From Kineosporia aurantiaca JCM 3230 (GTDB lineage: Bacteria > Actinomycetota > Actinomycetes > Actinomycetales > Kineosporiaceae): a DNA stretch of 64,000 bases. Under the pieces are notes generated by a model. The model was given only the letters and a program-made list of their open reading frames with translations. It was not told where the DNA came from and searched no databases. The DNA lies in contig JODP01000004.1 of NCBI GenBank assembly GCA_000719025.1, forward strand, positions 124,001-188,000. The letters are read 5' to 3'. Shown piece after piece: positions 50,447 through 58,128 of the stretch; within the stretch, counting starts at the first letter, position 1, and each line of letters begins with the position of its first letter. A program made the translations under genes and the position numbers.

Positions 50447-51213
50447 GCATGGTCATGATCGACATCCAGGCCGTCGACAAGTGGTACGGATCGCACCAGG
50501 TGCTGTTCGGGGTCGACCTCCAGGTCGCCCGGGGCGAGACGGTCTGCATCATCGGGCCTTCCGGCTCGGGCAAGAGCACCCTGCTGCGGACCATCAACCA
50601 CCTGGAGGACATCAACGCCGGCAGCATCTCGGTGGACGGCGACCTGGTCGGCTACCGCGAGCACAACGGCCGGCTGCACGAGCTGCGCGAGCACGAGGCC
50701 TGCCGCCAGCGGCTCGGGATCGGCATGGTGTTCCAGAACTTCAACCTCTTCCCGCACATGACGGCACTGGAGAACGTGAGCTTCGCGCCGATCAAGGTGA
50801 AGGGCGAGAATCCGGAGCAGGCCCGCACCTACGCGCGCGAGCTGCTCGGCCGGGTGGGCCTGGCGGGCAAGGAGAACTCCTACCCCTCCAAGCTTTCCGG
50901 TGGCCAGCAGCAGCGGGTGGCGATCGCCCGGGCCCTGGCGATGCGTCCCCAGGTGATGCTGTTCGACGAGCCGACCAGCGCGCTCGACCCGGAGTTGGTC
51001 GGCGAGGTGCTGAACGTGATGAAGGACCTGGCCCGCACCGGCGGGATCACCCTGGTCGTGGTCACCCACGAGATGGGCTTCGCCCGCGAGGTCAGCGACC
51101 GGGTGATCTTCATGGACGCGGGCCGGGTGGTCGAGTCGGGCACCCCGGACGAGGTCCTGGTCACCCCGAAACACGAGCGCACCCAGGCCTTCCTCTCGGC
51201 GGTGCTGCATTGA
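50443..51213 (+). CDS. Amino-acid-type ABC transporter ATP-binding protein
   Basis: A 256-residue GlnQ/HisP-type ATPase: Walker A GPSGSGKST, Q-loop VFQNFNLFPHMT, signature LSGGQQQRVAIARALAM, Walker B VMLFDEPTSALDPELV and switch VTHEMGFAREV. A short insertion after the first third (VGYREHNGRLHELREHEACR) is common in this family. ATGA overlap with the permease upstream; its stop TGA is shared with the TTG start of the SDR (TTGA). Confidence 0.93.
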   Translation: MSMVMIDIQAVDKWYGSHQVLFGVDLQVARGETVCIIGPSGSGKSTLLRTINHLEDINAGSISVDGDLVGYREHNGRLHELREHEACRQRLGIGMVFQNFNLFPHMTALENVSFAPIKVKGENPEQARTYARELLGRVGLAGKENSYPSKLSGGQQQRVAIARALAMRPQVMLFDEPTSALDPELVGEVLNVMKDLARTGGITLVVVTHEMGFAREVSDRVIFMDAGRVVESGTPDEVLVTPKHERTQAFLSAVLH

Positions 51214-51950
51214 GTGACGTCGCACTGGTCGCCGGGGGCACCGGGCCGCTGGGCCGGGCCATCGTGACCGCGCTTGCTCAGCGGGGTCTCCGGGTTGCGG
51301 TGCACTACCGCAGCCGCCCGGAGGCGGCCAAGGAACTGATCGAGGCGCTTCCGGGCGGGCACCTGGCGGTCGGGGCCGACCTGACCGATCCCGCGGCTCT
51401 GGACGAAGCCGTCTCTCAGGTGGAGCGGGAACTCGGGCCCATCACGGTCCTGGTGAACGCGGCGCATCCGGGAAACCATTCGATCGGGCCGGTGGCCGGC
51501 GGCGATCCGGCCGTGCTCAAGGCTCAGCTGGAGGCGGTCTCGGCCCACGCCGCTCTGTGCTCCCGGGTGGTTCCGGGCATGCGCGAGGCCGGCCGGGGCC
51601 GGGTCGTCTACCTCTCCGGTGCCCTGATGTCCCGTCCCGCGCCCGGTTTCGGGGCCTATGGCGCAGCCAAGTCGGCGGCCACGGTTCTGACGAAATACCT
51701 GGCGCTGGAGGAGGGCCGGCACGGCATCACGGCCAACATCGTCGCCCCCGGCCGAGTGGTCGATCCGGACGAAGAAGCCGACCTCACTCCTGAGCAGGTC
51801 AAACTGTCGGCCCAGCTGCTGGAACGGATAGCCCTGCCCTGGTTCCCCTCCCCCGCCGACGTCGCCGCGAGCGTCCTTACCCTGGTTGATTCCCCGGCGA
51901 TCACCGGTCAGGTGCTCTGGGTGACCGGAGGGGAGCCGATCAATGGCTGA
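51210..51950 (+). CDS. SDR family oxidoreductase (FabG-like)
   Basis: A 246-residue SDR with a TTG start at 51210 nested in the ATPase stop. The cofactor motif is AGGTGPLGRAI, NAA replaces NAG (VNAAHPG), Ser is in YLSGALMS and the catalytic YGAAK is intact. LWVTGGEPI closes the fold. It is coupled by an 8-base overlap to the first TIGR04076 gene, so the SDR, both TIGR04076 proteins and the second LLM enzyme form one translational unit. Confidence 0.86.
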   Translation: MSDVALVAGGTGPLGRAIVTALAQRGLRVAVHYRSRPEAAKELIEALPGGHLAVGADLTDPAALDEAVSQVERELGPITVLVNAAHPGNHSIGPVAGGDPAVLKAQLEAVSAHAALCSRVVPGMREAGRGRVVYLSGALMSRPAPGFGAYGAAKSAATVLTKYLALEEGRHGITANIVAPGRVVDPDEEADLTPEQVKLSAQLLERIALPWFPSPADVAASVLTLVDSPAITGQVLWVTGGEPING

Positions 51951-52221
51951 GCTGCTGCCGCCCTCGCCGAAGGTGCGGATCGTGGTCGAGCGGGCCGATG
52001 CGCCCACCTGCGGCATCCAGGTCGGCGACTGCGTCGACGTGGACGGGCCCGGCCTGTCCACGGGGGGAAAGCCGTTCTGCCCGATGGCTTTGATGGCGGT
52101 CGTCCCGGTCCTCGGAATGCGCCAGAACGCCTTGCCCGCCGACGACTGGCTGGCCCGCAAGCCCTACCTGCTCTGCGCCAAGGCCGAGGAGAACGTCGTG
52201 CTACGGCTGGAGGCGCTGTGA
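51943..52221 (+). CDS. TIGR04076 family protein
   Basis: A 92-residue protein. The pattern KVRIVVERADAPTCGIQVGD (strand, then Cys before Gly-x-x-x-G-D), FCPMALMAVVPVLG and PYLLCAKAEENVVLRLE matches the TIGR04076 family: small proteins with conserved cysteines and no established function. The conserved cysteines here are in PTCGI, PFCPM and LLCAK. It overlaps the SDR by 8 bases and a second family member by 4 bases. Confidence 0.75.
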   Translation: MAELLPPSPKVRIVVERADAPTCGIQVGDCVDVDGPGLSTGGKPFCPMALMAVVPVLGMRQNALPADDWLARKPYLLCAKAEENVVLRLEAL

Positions 52222-52490
52222 AAGTGCGCTGCACGGTGGAGGACATGAACTACTCCGCGTGTGATCTGCAGGTCGGTGACTACTTCGAGCTCACTCCGAC
52301 CGGGGTGACCGTGCCCGAGGGCAAGCGGTTCTGCTACTTCGCGATCGCCGCCGTGATCCCGGCCGTGCTCGGGCGTCTGGATACTGACACCCCCGATTCC
52401 TTTCTGCAGACGCGGCCGTTGCTGGCCTGTCCCGATCCACCCGAGAACCTGCACCTGCGGGTAGAACCCGTGACTGAGGAGACGCCATGA
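52218..52490 (+). CDS. TIGR04076 family protein
   Basis: A 90-residue protein with GTG start. It shows the same layout as the preceding gene: KVRCTVEDMNYSACDLQVGD, RFCYFAIAAVIPAVLG and LLACPDPPENLHLRVEP. The Cys positions correspond (SACDL, RFCYF, LACPD), the last in the family's usual CPDP. The two copies are clearly different in sequence, which suggests a heteromer rather than a recent duplication. It overlaps the second LLM gene by 4 bases (ATGA). Confidence 0.75.
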   Translation: MKVRCTVEDMNYSACDLQVGDYFELTPTGVTVPEGKRFCYFAIAAVIPAVLGRLDTDTPDSFLQTRPLLACPDPPENLHLRVEPVTEETP

Positions 52491-53491
52491 CCGAGCTGCG
52501 GTTCAGTGCCCGGATCGGTGGCCACGGCGTACTCAGCGTGGTCGAGAAGGCCCTGCTGGCCGAGGAGGCCGGCTTCGACCAGGTCTGGACCGGGAACGAC
52601 ATCTTCGGTGAGCCGGGCCTGGTGACCCTGGCCGCGATCGCGCTGCGAACGTCCCGGATCCGGTTCGGTTCCGGGGTGATGGACCCGGTCTCGCTCAACC
52701 CGGCCCAGATCGCCATGTTCGCCTCCGGCCTGCAGGAGATCTCCGGCGACCGGTTCCTGCTCGGCATCGGGGCCGGGTCGGACGTGTTCTTCCGCTGGGC
52801 CGGGCTCGAGCCGAAGAAACCGGTGGTCCGCACCCGCGAGGCCGTGCTGGCCATCCGCGAGCTGGTCAACGGGCGCACCCCGGCGGGCGTGGAAGGCACC
52901 GGCGACCACTGGACGCCGAACGCGAAACTCAAGACGGCCCGGCCGGTCCCGATCTACATCGGCGCGATGGGCCCGAAAATGCTGGACCTGACCGGGAAGA
53001 TCGCCGACGGCGCGCTGCCGCTGTGCCTGCCCCCGCGCCACGTCTACGGCGTGGTCGAGCAGCTCAAGGCGGGCGCGGCCAAGACCGGCCGGACGATCGC
53101 CGACCTGGACGTCGCGGCCTGCGTCTGGGCCAGCATCTCGGACGACCGGCGCGAGGCGAGAACCCTTCTGGCCCGGTTCATCGCCCAGTACAGCGGCTCC
53201 CTCTCCACCGACGCCCTGGCCGCCAACGGCCTCGACCCGGAGGAGTTCGCCCGCACCCAGAAGCTGATGCTCGAGGGCCGCGAGGACGAAGCCGTCGCCT
53301 CAGTCACCGACTCCATGCTCCAGCTCGGCATCGTCGGCGGGGTGGAGGACGTGATCGAGCAGTGCGCCCAGCTGATCGACGCCGGCGTCCGGCACATCTC
53401 GTTCGGCCCGCCGATGGGCCCCGACCCGACCGCGGCCATGAAGCTGATCGGCAGCCAGGTCCTGCCGGTCCTGCGCCGCATGGCCGCCTGA
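52487..53491 (+). CDS. LLM-class (F420/flavin) oxidoreductase
   Basis: A 334-residue enzyme, paralogue of 47412-48416: AGFDQVWTGNDIFG, GLQEISGDRFLLGIGAGSDV, PIYIGAMGPKMLDLTGKIADG and VRHISFGPPMGPDP. Both keep a W-T-G-N-D motif where related enzymes have the cofactor-facing residues. The two could act on consecutive intermediates or form a mixed oligomer. Coupled to the TIGR04076 pair upstream and followed by the ABM-domain gene after 25 bases. Confidence 0.86.
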   Translation: MTELRFSARIGGHGVLSVVEKALLAEEAGFDQVWTGNDIFGEPGLVTLAAIALRTSRIRFGSGVMDPVSLNPAQIAMFASGLQEISGDRFLLGIGAGSDVFFRWAGLEPKKPVVRTREAVLAIRELVNGRTPAGVEGTGDHWTPNAKLKTARPVPIYIGAMGPKMLDLTGKIADGALPLCLPPRHVYGVVEQLKAGAAKTGRTIADLDVAACVWASISDDRREARTLLARFIAQYSGSLSTDALAANGLDPEEFARTQKLMLEGREDEAVASVTDSMLQLGIVGGVEDVIEQCAQLIDAGVRHISFGPPMGPDPTAAMKLIGSQVLPVLRRMAA

Positions 53492-53516
53492 AAACCTCTA
53501 CCCAGAAGGAGAAGAC

Positions 53517-53804
53517 ATGAGGATCGTGCACGGCGGGATCACCGTGGACCCGGCCCAGGTGGCCGAGGTCGAGGCCCAGGGCGCGGCGTTCCAGAAGCTC
53601 TGCGCCGAGGAGGCCGGCTGCGTGGAGTACCAGCTGTCCTGGAAACTGGGCGAACCGGAGAACCTGCGCCTGCTGGAGATCTGGGACACGGCCGAGGACC
53701 ACGAGACCCACAAGACCCAGCCGCACACCGCGGCCTGGACGACGTTCATCAGCGGCGCGGCCGCCGCTCCGCCGAAGTTCACCCAGTACGACGCCGAGAT
53801 CTGA
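53517..53804 (+). CDS. ABM-domain protein, putative quinol monooxygenase
   Basis: A 95-residue ferredoxin-like dimeric alpha-beta barrel protein. EAGCVEYQLSWKLGEPENLRLLEIWDT with HKTQPHTAAWTTFI is the antibiotic-biosynthesis-monooxygenase (YgiN-like) signature, given here in two pieces: CVEYQLSWKLGEPENL and RLLEIWDT. Such cofactor-free proteins oxidise quinols or assist flavin monooxygenases. AGAAGGAG precedes the ATG. Last gene of the block. Confidence 0.82.
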   Translation: MRIVHGGITVDPAQVAEVEAQGAAFQKLCAEEAGCVEYQLSWKLGEPENLRLLEIWDTAEDHETHKTQPHTAAWTTFISGAAAAPPKFTQYDAEI

Positions 53805-53806
53805 GC

Positions 53807-53858
53807 ATTCCGGCCATTCCGGCTATTCCGGCGGAGAGGGGTAACGACAGGCCCTCTC
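53807..53858. repeat. Three 9-bp repeats followed by a stem-loop
   Basis: ATTCCGGCC, ATTCCGGCT and ATTCCGGCG lie head to tail (53807-53833). They are followed by GAGAGGG (53834-53840) and CCCTCTC (53852-53858) around an 11-base loop. The region sits between the ABM gene stop and the aldo/keto reductase start and could serve as a weak terminator. Confidence 0.45.
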
Positions 53859-53890
53859 TGCCGGGCCCGACCCGGTCTAGCGTTGCGTCC

Positions 53891-54778
53891 ATGGAAACCA
53901 CGCTCACACTCAACAACGGTGTGCAGATGCCGGCGCTCGGTCTCGGCGTCTTCCAGAGCCCACCGGAAGAGACCGTCACCGCGGTCCGGACCGCCCTCGA
54001 GGTCGGTTACCGGCACATCGACACCGCGGCCATGTACTTCAACGAGCGTCAGGTCGGCGAGGGCATCCGCGCCGCCGGGATCGACCGCTCGGAGATCTTC
54101 GTCGAGACCAAGGTCTGGGTCAGCGACTACGGCTTCGACCAGACCCGGCACGCCTTCGACAAGGCGGCCGGCAAGCTCGGGCTGGAGCAGATCGACCTGC
54201 TGATCCTGCACCAGCCCGCCACCGACCGGTTCGAGCAGACGATCCGGGCCTACCAGGCGCTGGAGAAGCTGCTCGCCGACGGCCAGGTCCGGGCGATCGG
54301 GGTCAGCAACTTCACCCCGCAGCACCTGACCGAGCTGCTGGCCGCCACCGAGGTGGTGCCGGCCGTGAACCAGGTCGAGCTGCACCCGTACTTCGTCCAG
54401 CCCAAGCTCCAGGCCGCGGACGCCGAGCACGGCATCCTGACCCAGGCCTGGTCGCCGATCGGCGGCATCACCTTCTACCCGGGCTTCGGCGACCAGCGGG
54501 TCAGCGTGATGCAGGACGAGACGCTCGTCGCCATTGCCGAGCAGCACGGGAAGTCCGCCGCCCAGGTGATGCTGCGCTGGCACCTGCAGCAGGGCCGCTC
54601 GGCCATCCCGAAGTCGACCAACCCGAAGCGGATCGCCGAGAACTTCGACGTCTTCGACTTCGAGCTCAGCGCCGGGGAACTCGGCCGGATCGACGCCCTG
54701 GACCGGGACACCCGCAACGGTCCCGACCCGGACGTCCCCCGTCCCGAGCGGTTCGCCACGGTCATCCCGGAGGCCTGA
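53891..54778 (+). CDS. Aldo/keto reductase (2,5-diketo-D-gluconate reductase type)
   Basis: A 295-residue AKR: GYRHIDTAAMYFNE carries Asp and Tyr, VETKVW the Lys and LLILHQPA the His of the catalytic tetrad. The NADPH-binding IPKSTNPKRI is intact. It follows the catabolic block by 86 bases with a small stem-loop between, so it is probably a separate unit. It converges on the rhodanese gene. Broad carbonyl reductase activity is usual for this family. Confidence 0.88.
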   Translation: METTLTLNNGVQMPALGLGVFQSPPEETVTAVRTALEVGYRHIDTAAMYFNERQVGEGIRAAGIDRSEIFVETKVWVSDYGFDQTRHAFDKAAGKLGLEQIDLLILHQPATDRFEQTIRAYQALEKLLADGQVRAIGVSNFTPQHLTELLAATEVVPAVNQVELHPYFVQPKLQAADAEHGILTQAWSPIGGITFYPGFGDQRVSVMQDETLVAIAEQHGKSAAQVMLRWHLQQGRSAIPKSTNPKRIAENFDVFDFELSAGELGRIDALDRDTRNGPDPDVPRPERFATVIPEA

Positions 54779-54796
54779 GCCACCAGAAAGCACTGA

Positions 54797-55258
54797 TCAG
54801 GGGACGGGTGCGGTCAGGGCGTCCGGAGCCCGCCGCGTCCGTCCCTCATCGGTGATGATCGCCAGCCCTTCCCGGGCCCAGTACTCAAATCCCCCGATCA
54901 GTTCCCGAACCTGGGTATATCCCTCCGATGCGAGCAGAAGCGCTCCGCGCGTACTCCCGTTGCACCCAGGACCCCAGCAATAAAGGACGATCGGGGTGTC
55001 CGTCTCCGGGGCCAGTTCCCTGATCCGTTGCGCCAGTTGGGCGTTCGGAACGTGGACGGCGCCCGGAATGCGCCCTTGGCTCCACCCCTGTGCGGAGCGC
55101 ACGTCGATGACGAGCGGCGCGTCGCCGCGGGCGCGGGCCTCAGCGAGGTCGGACGGGTCGGTCTGGTAGGCCAGTTTCGCGGCAAGAAGTCGGCCGCGGA
55201 GATCACTGTTTGCATGACTGCTATTCAACGAGTCGCAGGCGGCTGCGCCCAGAGGCAT
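54797..55258 (-). CDS. Rhodanese-like domain protein
   Basis: The ATG at 55258 gives 153 residues. Rhodanese fold with PLVIDVRSAQGWSQGRIPGAVHVPNA (in two parts: PLVIDVRSAQGW and RIPGAVHVPNA) and the active loop VLYCWGPGCNGSTRGA, where the first Cys is the usual persulfide residue and a second Cys follows five residues later. GFEYWAREG is the family end. Divergent from the Lrp-type regulator 51 bases away, which may control it. Confidence 0.82.
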   Translation of the reverse strand: MPLGAAACDSLNSSHANSDLRGRLLAAKLAYQTDPSDLAEARARGDAPLVIDVRSAQGWSQGRIPGAVHVPNAQLAQRIRELAPETDTPIVLYCWGPGCNGSTRGALLLASEGYTQVRELIGGFEYWAREGLAIITDEGRTRRAPDALTAPVP

Positions 55259-55309
55259 CGCCCGGCGTTGAGGGCTCCTGGCCGTCGATCGAATGCTACT
55301 TTCGGCCTT

Positions 55310-55768
55310 GTGCCGCCGAATCCCCGGCCGTCCCTGGACGCGACCGATCACAGCATCCTCGAGCAGTTGCAGCGCGACGGCCGGATCAGCGTCGCCGACC
55401 TGGCCCGGGCGATCAACCTGTCGGCCAGTGCCACCGCCGACCGGCTGCGCCGGCTCACCGACACCGGCGTGATCACGGGGTACAGCGTGACCCTCGACCC
55501 GGAGGCGCTCGGCTACGCGATCACCGCCTTCGTCCGCCTGGCCTACCCCTCGGGCAACTACAAGCCGTTCCACGATCTGCTCGACGTCACCCCCGAGGTG
55601 ATCGAGGCGCACCACACCACTGGCGACGACTGCTTCGTGCTGAAGGTGCTGGCCCGCTCGATGCGCGACCTCGAGCGGATCACCGGCAAGCTGGCCACCC
55701 TGGGCAGCATCACCACCAGCGTCGTCTACTCCAGCCCACTCCCCCACCGTCGCCTCACCGCGTCCTGA
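55310..55768 (+). CDS. Lrp/AsnC family transcriptional regulator
   Basis: The GTG at 55310 gives 152 residues, the normal length. N-terminal helix-turn-helix (SLDATDHSILEQLQRDGRIS, LARAINLSASATADRLRRL) and a C-terminal RAM domain (ITAFVRLAYPSGN, TTGDDCFVLKVLARSMRDLE). GDDCFVLKV is the effector-binding turn. Divergent from the rhodanese gene, its likely target. Confidence 0.88.
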   Translation: MPPNPRPSLDATDHSILEQLQRDGRISVADLARAINLSASATADRLRRLTDTGVITGYSVTLDPEALGYAITAFVRLAYPSGNYKPFHDLLDVTPEVIEAHHTTGDDCFVLKVLARSMRDLERITGKLATLGSITTSVVYSSPLPHRRLTAS

Positions 55769-55784
55769 AAAATTCCGTTTGGTC

Positions 55785-55799
55785 CTGACGTAGCGTCAG
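55785..55799. promoter_or_regulatory. MerR-type operator
   Basis: CTGACG-TAG-CGTCAG, a perfect 6-base inverted repeat with a 3-base centre, ends 17 bases before the ABC ATPase start. MerR regulators of drug-efflux operons bind such dyads between the -35 and -10 boxes. A MerR gene is third in this operon. Confidence 0.55.
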
Positions 55800-55816
55800 C
55801 CGAGCATGCTCCTGTC

Positions 55817-56593
55817 ATGACCACTCCAGCGGGCCCCGGACCGGCGGCCATCCAGGTGCAAGGACTGAGGAAGACGTACGGCGAGGTGGCGGCCCTGCAG
55901 GGGGTCGACCTCGAGGTGAGGCGGGGTGAGATCTTCGCGCTGCTGGGTTCGAACGGCGCCGGCAAGACCACGCTGATCCGGATCCTGTCCACGCTGGTGC
56001 GGGCCGACGCCGGCTCCGCGCAGGTGTGCGGCCACGACGTCGTGAGCCAAGCCACGGACGTCCGTTCATCGATCAGCCTCACCGGACAGTTCGCCGCGGT
56101 CGACGAAATCCTCACCGGTTACGAGAATCTCGTGCTGGTGGCCCGGCTGCGTCACCTGGCCGAACCGAAGGCGATCGCCGAGGAACTGCTGGCCCGGTTC
56201 TCCCTGACCGAGGCGGGATCCCGGCGGGCCGCCACCTACTCCGGCGGGATGCGGCGGCGCCTGGACATCGCGATGAGCCTGATCGGGAACCCGCCGGTGG
56301 TCTTCCTCGACGAGCCCAGCACCGGGCTCGACCCGCAGGCCCGGCTCGAGGTCTGGGAGACGGTGAAGGGCCTGGCCGGCCGGGGTACGACGGTGCTGCT
56401 GACCACGCAGTACCTGGAGGAGGCCGAGCAGCTGGCCGACCGGATCGCGATCCTGCACGAGGGCCGGATCATCGCCGGCGGAACGCTCGAGGAACTGCGC
56501 CGGATCCTCCCGCCGGGCAAGGTCGAACAGGTCGAGAAGCACCCCTCGCTGGAGGAGATCTTCCTGGCCGTGGTCGGCGGTGAGACCCGATGA
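55817..56593 (+). CDS. ABC-2 type exporter ATP-binding protein (DrrA-like)
   Basis: A 258-residue daunorubicin-resistance-type ATPase: Walker A GSNGAGKTT, Q-loop SLTGQFAAVDEILTGYENL, signature YSGGMRRRLDIAMSL, Walker B VVFLDEPSTGLDPQARLEVW and switch TTQYLEEAEQLADRI. SLTGQFAAVDE is diagnostic of the DrrA branch. It works with the permease that overlaps it by 4 bases. Substrate probably a hydrophobic drug or metabolite. Confidence 0.92.
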   Translation: MTTPAGPGPAAIQVQGLRKTYGEVAALQGVDLEVRRGEIFALLGSNGAGKTTLIRILSTLVRADAGSAQVCGHDVVSQATDVRSSISLTGQFAAVDEILTGYENLVLVARLRHLAEPKAIAEELLARFSLTEAGSRRAATYSGGMRRRLDIAMSLIGNPPVVFLDEPSTGLDPQARLEVWETVKGLAGRGTTVLLTTQYLEEAEQLADRIAILHEGRIIAGGTLEELRRILPPGKVEQVEKHPSLEEIFLAVVGGETR

Positions 56594-57351
56594 CCAGCCT
56601 CCCGTTCCAGGACACCGCGGTCCTGACCCAGCGCACGTTGCGGCACGTCACCCGCAGCCTGGACACGATCATCACCACCGCGGTCATGCCGGTCGGCATC
56701 ATGCTGCTGTTCGTCTACGTCTTCGGCGGCGCGATCGACACCGGGAGCCAGCCCTACCTCGACTACCAGCTGCCCGGCATCCTGCTGATCACCATCGCCT
56801 CGGGCATCGCCTACACCGCCGCCCGGCTCTTCACCGACCTGCAGAGCGGGATCTTCGACCGGTTCCAGTCGCTGCCGATCGCCCGGTCCGGCCTGCTCTG
56901 GGCGCACGTGCTGACCTCGCTGCTGGCCAACCTGATCTCGCTGGTGATCGTGCTGCTGGTGGCCCTGGCGATCGGCTTCCGCTCCGGCGCCGGACCACTG
57001 GCCTGGCTCGGCGTGGCCGGCCTGCTGACCCTGTTCACCCTCACCCTGACCTGGATCGCGATCATCCCCGGGCTCTCCGCCAGGACGGTCGACGGGGCGA
57101 GCGCGTTCTCCTTCCCGCTGATCTTCCTGCCCTTCGTCAGCTCCGCCTTCGTCCCCACCTCGACCATGCCCGGGCCGCTGCGGGCGTTCGCCGAGAACCA
57201 GCCCGCGACCGCCCTGATCAACGCGATCCGGGACCTGCTGTCCGGAAGTCCCGCCGGGTCCGACGCCAGGCTCGCGCTGGTCTGGTGCTTCGGGATCCTG
57301 GTGCTGGCCTATGGGTTCGCGATGATCACCCTCCGACGCAAGATCTCCTAG
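56590..57351 (+). CDS. ABC-2 type exporter permease (DrrB-like)
   Basis: A 253-residue membrane protein with six helices, including TTAVMPVGIMLLFVYVFGGAI and FSFPLIFLPFVSSAFVPTSTMPG, given as FSFPLIFLPFVSS and AFVPTSTMPG. The latter is the typical ABC-2 motif. ATGA overlap with the ATPase. The MerR gene follows after 15 bases, so exporter and regulator form one operon. Confidence 0.9.
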   Translation: MTSLPFQDTAVLTQRTLRHVTRSLDTIITTAVMPVGIMLLFVYVFGGAIDTGSQPYLDYQLPGILLITIASGIAYTAARLFTDLQSGIFDRFQSLPIARSGLLWAHVLTSLLANLISLVIVLLVALAIGFRSGAGPLAWLGVAGLLTLFTLTLTWIAIIPGLSARTVDGASAFSFPLIFLPFVSSAFVPTSTMPGPLRAFAENQPATALINAIRDLLSGSPAGSDARLALVWCFGILVLAYGFAMITLRRKIS

Positions 57352-57366
57352 GGCAGGCTGGATCCC

Positions 57367-58128
57367 ATGCTGACGATCGGACAGCTCGCGGCCTACGGCG
57401 GGGTGAGCGTGCGCACGGTTCGCCACTATCACCAGATCGGGCTGTTGCCCGAGCCGGAGCGGGACACCCTGGACCGACGGACGTACGACGCCTCCGCCGT
57501 GGTGCGTCTGGTCCGGGTCCGCACCCTGGCCGAGGCCGGGGTGCCGCTGGCCCGGGTGCAGGAGCTGCTCGAGGCCTCCCCGGACGCCTTCGCCGCCGGG
57601 GTCCGGGAGATCGACCGGGAGATGAGCCGGGAGGTCAAGCGGCTGCAGGAGGCCCGCAAACGCCTGGCCCGGCTGGCCTCTGGCGAGAACCTGGTGCTGC
57701 CCGCGAGCGTGGTCGGCTACCTGGACCGGCTGCGGGAGCTCGGGGTCCAGGAGCGGTACGTGGTGCTCGAGCGGGATGCCTGGATCATGGTCGCCGCCCG
57801 GGCCCCGGAACGGATCGAGGCCTTCATCGCCCAGAAGCACCGGGACCTCGCCGATCCCGACACGATCCGGCTCTACCAGCTGGTCAGCGAGGCGGTCGAC
57901 TGGCAGGCCGACAGTCCCCGGGTGGTCGAGCTGGTCGATGTCCTGGAGCGGCTGCTGCGCCGGGCGGTCGAGGCCGGTCAGATGGGCCCCGCCGACCTCG
58001 ACCAGACCCTGGTCGACCTGCTGGACACCACCACGGTCGAGGCGGCGCCGATGACCGCCCGGATGATCGCGATGCTGGAGAAGCGCGGCTGGAAGGGCTG
58101 GACCCGGATCGAGCAGGTCGCTACCTGA
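57367..58128 (+). CDS. MerR family transcriptional regulator
   Basis: A 253-residue regulator. The N-terminal winged helix is LTIGQLAAYGGVSVRTVRHY, with HQIGLLPEPERD. The long helix (residues 80-115) leads to a C-terminal domain of about 130 residues, longer than metal-responsive MerRs and like TipA-type drug sensors. It follows the DrrAB genes and probably binds the dyad at 55785-55799, activating or repressing its own operon. Its 3' end overlaps the convergent SDR gene by 8 bases. Confidence 0.87.
   Translation: MLTIGQLAAYGGVSVRTVRHYHQIGLLPEPERDTLDRRTYDASAVVRLVRVRTLAEAGVPLARVQELLEASPDAFAAGVREIDREMSREVKRLQEARKRLARLASGENLVLPASVVGYLDRLRELGVQERYVVLERDAWIMVAARAPERIEAFIAQKHRDLADPDTIRLYQLVSEAVDWQADSPRVVELVDVLERLLRRAVEAGQMGPADLDQTLVDLLDTTTVEAAPMTARMIAMLEKRGWKGWTRIEQVAT

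Noticed and set aside
33718..53804. Genomic island or plasmid-borne insertion
   Set aside because: No integrase, transposase, tRNA or flanking direct repeat seen; codon use looks like the surroundings. The LLM remnant alone is not enough.
53807..53833. Three 9-base repeats as a possible CRISPR start
   Set aside because: Units are adjacent with no spacers and far too short; no cas genes nearby.
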